Made by a program: the position numbers and the translations under genes
Notes under the pieces: generated by a model
Databases searched by the model: none
Seen by the model: only the letters and a program-made list of their open reading frames with translations
Told to the model about the DNA's origin: nothing
Source: Candidatus Scatomorpha stercorigallinarum
Lineage (GTDB): Bacteria; Bacillota_A; Clostridia; Oscillospirales; Oscillospiraceae
DNA: 7,022 nt
NCBI GenBank assembly: GCA_018713375.1
Contig: DVOV01000240.1
Location: forward strand, 1-7,022
Direction of reading: 5' to 3'
Shown here: positions 6,688 through 7,022 of the stretch, in pieces
Layout: every line of letters starts with the position of its first letter
Position numbering within the stretch: the first letter of the stretch is position 1

Positions 6688-6693
6688 CTCCCT
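6688..6693 (-). promoter_or_regulatory. Ribosome binding site of the methyltransferase gene
   Basis: AGGGAG, within AAGAGGGAGAAA on the minus strand, lies seven bases before the ATG at 6678-6680. It fixes this ATG as the start. Confidence 0.75.
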
Positions 6694-6715
6694 CTTGATG
6701 ATAACTTGGCGAATA

Positions 6716-6744
6716 ATTATATCACGCAACAGCCAAGAGTGCAA
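6716..6744 (-). promoter_or_regulatory. Extended -10 promoter of the methyltransferase-ecf-truA-cvpA operon
   Basis: On the minus strand a perfect TATAAT (6716-6721) is preceded by TG at 6723-6724, giving TGA-TATAAT, a full extended -10. A weak -35 candidate, TTGCAC (6739-6744), sits 17 bases upstream. Initiation would fall near 6709, leaving a leader of about 30 bases with no room for a riboswitch. This is the only good promoter seen upstream of the seven-gene run. Confidence 0.7.
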
Positions 6745-6763
6745 GGCCGGCGGGGCAAAAGCA

Positions 6764-6972
6764 GGGACTTAAAGTCCCCTTGCATCCCCTTTTAAGGGAC
6801 TTCAAGGGGGGCAAGGGGGCGGAGCCCCCAATAAACGCCGCGACAAGCGCGGCGTTCTGTCGAACGCAATCACGTCCGTGGGCGGGCTCCGCCCGCTCCG
6901 CGCATCTCGCACGCCCGCGCCCGCCAGCGCGGGCGGCGTATTTAAGTCCCATTTTGCCACGCAAAATGGGAC
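6764..6972. repeat. Palindrome-dense intergenic segment
   Basis: About 210 bases are almost fully made of inverted repeats. They are: GGGACTT/AAGTCCC (6764-6770 and 6772-6778); GGGGGC/GCCCCC (6815-6820 and 6824-6829); AACGCCGCG/CGCGGCGTT (6834-6842 and 6848-6856); GCGTTC/GAACGC (6852-6857 and 6862-6867); GCGGGC/GCCCGC (6882-6887 and 6891-6896); CGCCCGCGC/GCGCGGGCG (6912-6920 and 6927-6935); and GTCCCATTTTGC/GCAAAATGGGAC (6946-6957 and 6961-6972). The heptamer GGGACTT or its complement occurs four times (6764, 6772, 6796, 6944). Some arms are shared, so alternative folds compete. This could be a dispersed intergenic repeat (REP/BIME-like or MITE-like), a terminator region for an upstream gene, or a structured RNA; the sequence alone does not decide. 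The whole gene-free stretch 6722-7022 otherwise shows nothing recognisable. Confidence 0.8.
6946..6972. repeat. Perfect 12-base-pair hairpin
   Basis: GTCCCATTTTGC and GCAAAATGGGAC are perfect complements around the 3-base loop CAC. On the plus strand ACATTAAAAAA follows, and on the minus strand TTAAATA follows, so neither side gives a proper U-tract. It is the longest stem in the palindromic segment. A terminator role on the minus strand for a gene to the right is possible but weak. Confidence 0.65.
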
Positions 6973-7022
6973 ACATTAAAAAACCCCGTGTGGTCAATGG
7001 CACCCAACGCCGCAAGCATAGG

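Noticed and set aside
6681..6715. Riboswitch or attenuator in the operon leader
   Set aside because: The predicted leader is only about 30 bases, too short for a known riboswitch, and the palindromic segment lies upstream of the promoter.
6834..6856. Hairpin AACGCCGCG/CGCGGCGTT as a rho-independent terminator
   Set aside because: The stem is strong, but the minus-strand sequence after it has only a few T residues (TATTGG) and the plus strand has none that count. A terminator cannot be supported.
6722..7015. Minus-strand open frame of 97 codons across the right-edge intergenic segment
   Set aside because: It lies over the stacked palindromes and overlaps the promoter of the methyltransferase gene. 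It has no recognisable domain and a composition dictated by the repeats. It is most likely a spurious frame.

Overview
The window is G+C-rich bacterial DNA. The gene content points to a Gram-positive Clostridia-type (Bacillota) organism: a group II ECF transporter energy module next to truA, a zinc-finger Clp ATPase under a perfect CIRCE operator, and purine-rich Shine-Dalgarno sites. Genus and species cannot be read from the sequence. All supported genes lie on the minus strand, so the window reads from right to left in transcription order.

Layout in transcription order. (1) Positions 6722-7022 hold a palindrome-dense intergenic segment in which I see no credible gene. (2) An extended -10 promoter near 6716-6744 probably starts a tightly packed operon: an RlmI/COG1092-like SAM methyltransferase, ecfA1, ecfA2, ecfT, truA, a membrane-anchored protein probably of the DUF5711 type, and a CvpA-family membrane protein. 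Junctions between the first six genes are overlaps or gaps of 1-4 bases, and the cvpA gap is 24 bases, so one polycistronic mRNA with translational coupling is likely. (3) After cvpA comes a 130-base gap with a good sigma-A-type promoter overlapped by a perfect CIRCE inverted repeat. (4) This drives a ClpE/ClpC-like AAA+ unfoldase that runs off the left edge just after its first Walker A motif.

Functionally, EcfA1, EcfA2 and EcfT form the shared ATP-driven module that powers vitamin and metal-ion uptake through separately encoded EcfS subunits. No EcfS gene is in the window, so S components must come from elsewhere. TruA makes tRNA pseudouridines 38-40, and the methyltransferase is probably an RNA modifier of unproven target. 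The CvpA protein and its upstream partner are envelope-associated and of unknown role. The Clp ATPase is a protein quality-control component predicted to be repressed by HrcA.

Most of the window is ordinary core genome. The points most worth a second look are HrcA/CIRCE control of a Clp ATPase, the packed and mutually exclusive palindromes at the right edge, the ambiguous ecfA1 start (GTG or TTG), and the absence of the RlmI-type cysteine in the methyltransferase. I did not find convincing evidence of a wholly new system.
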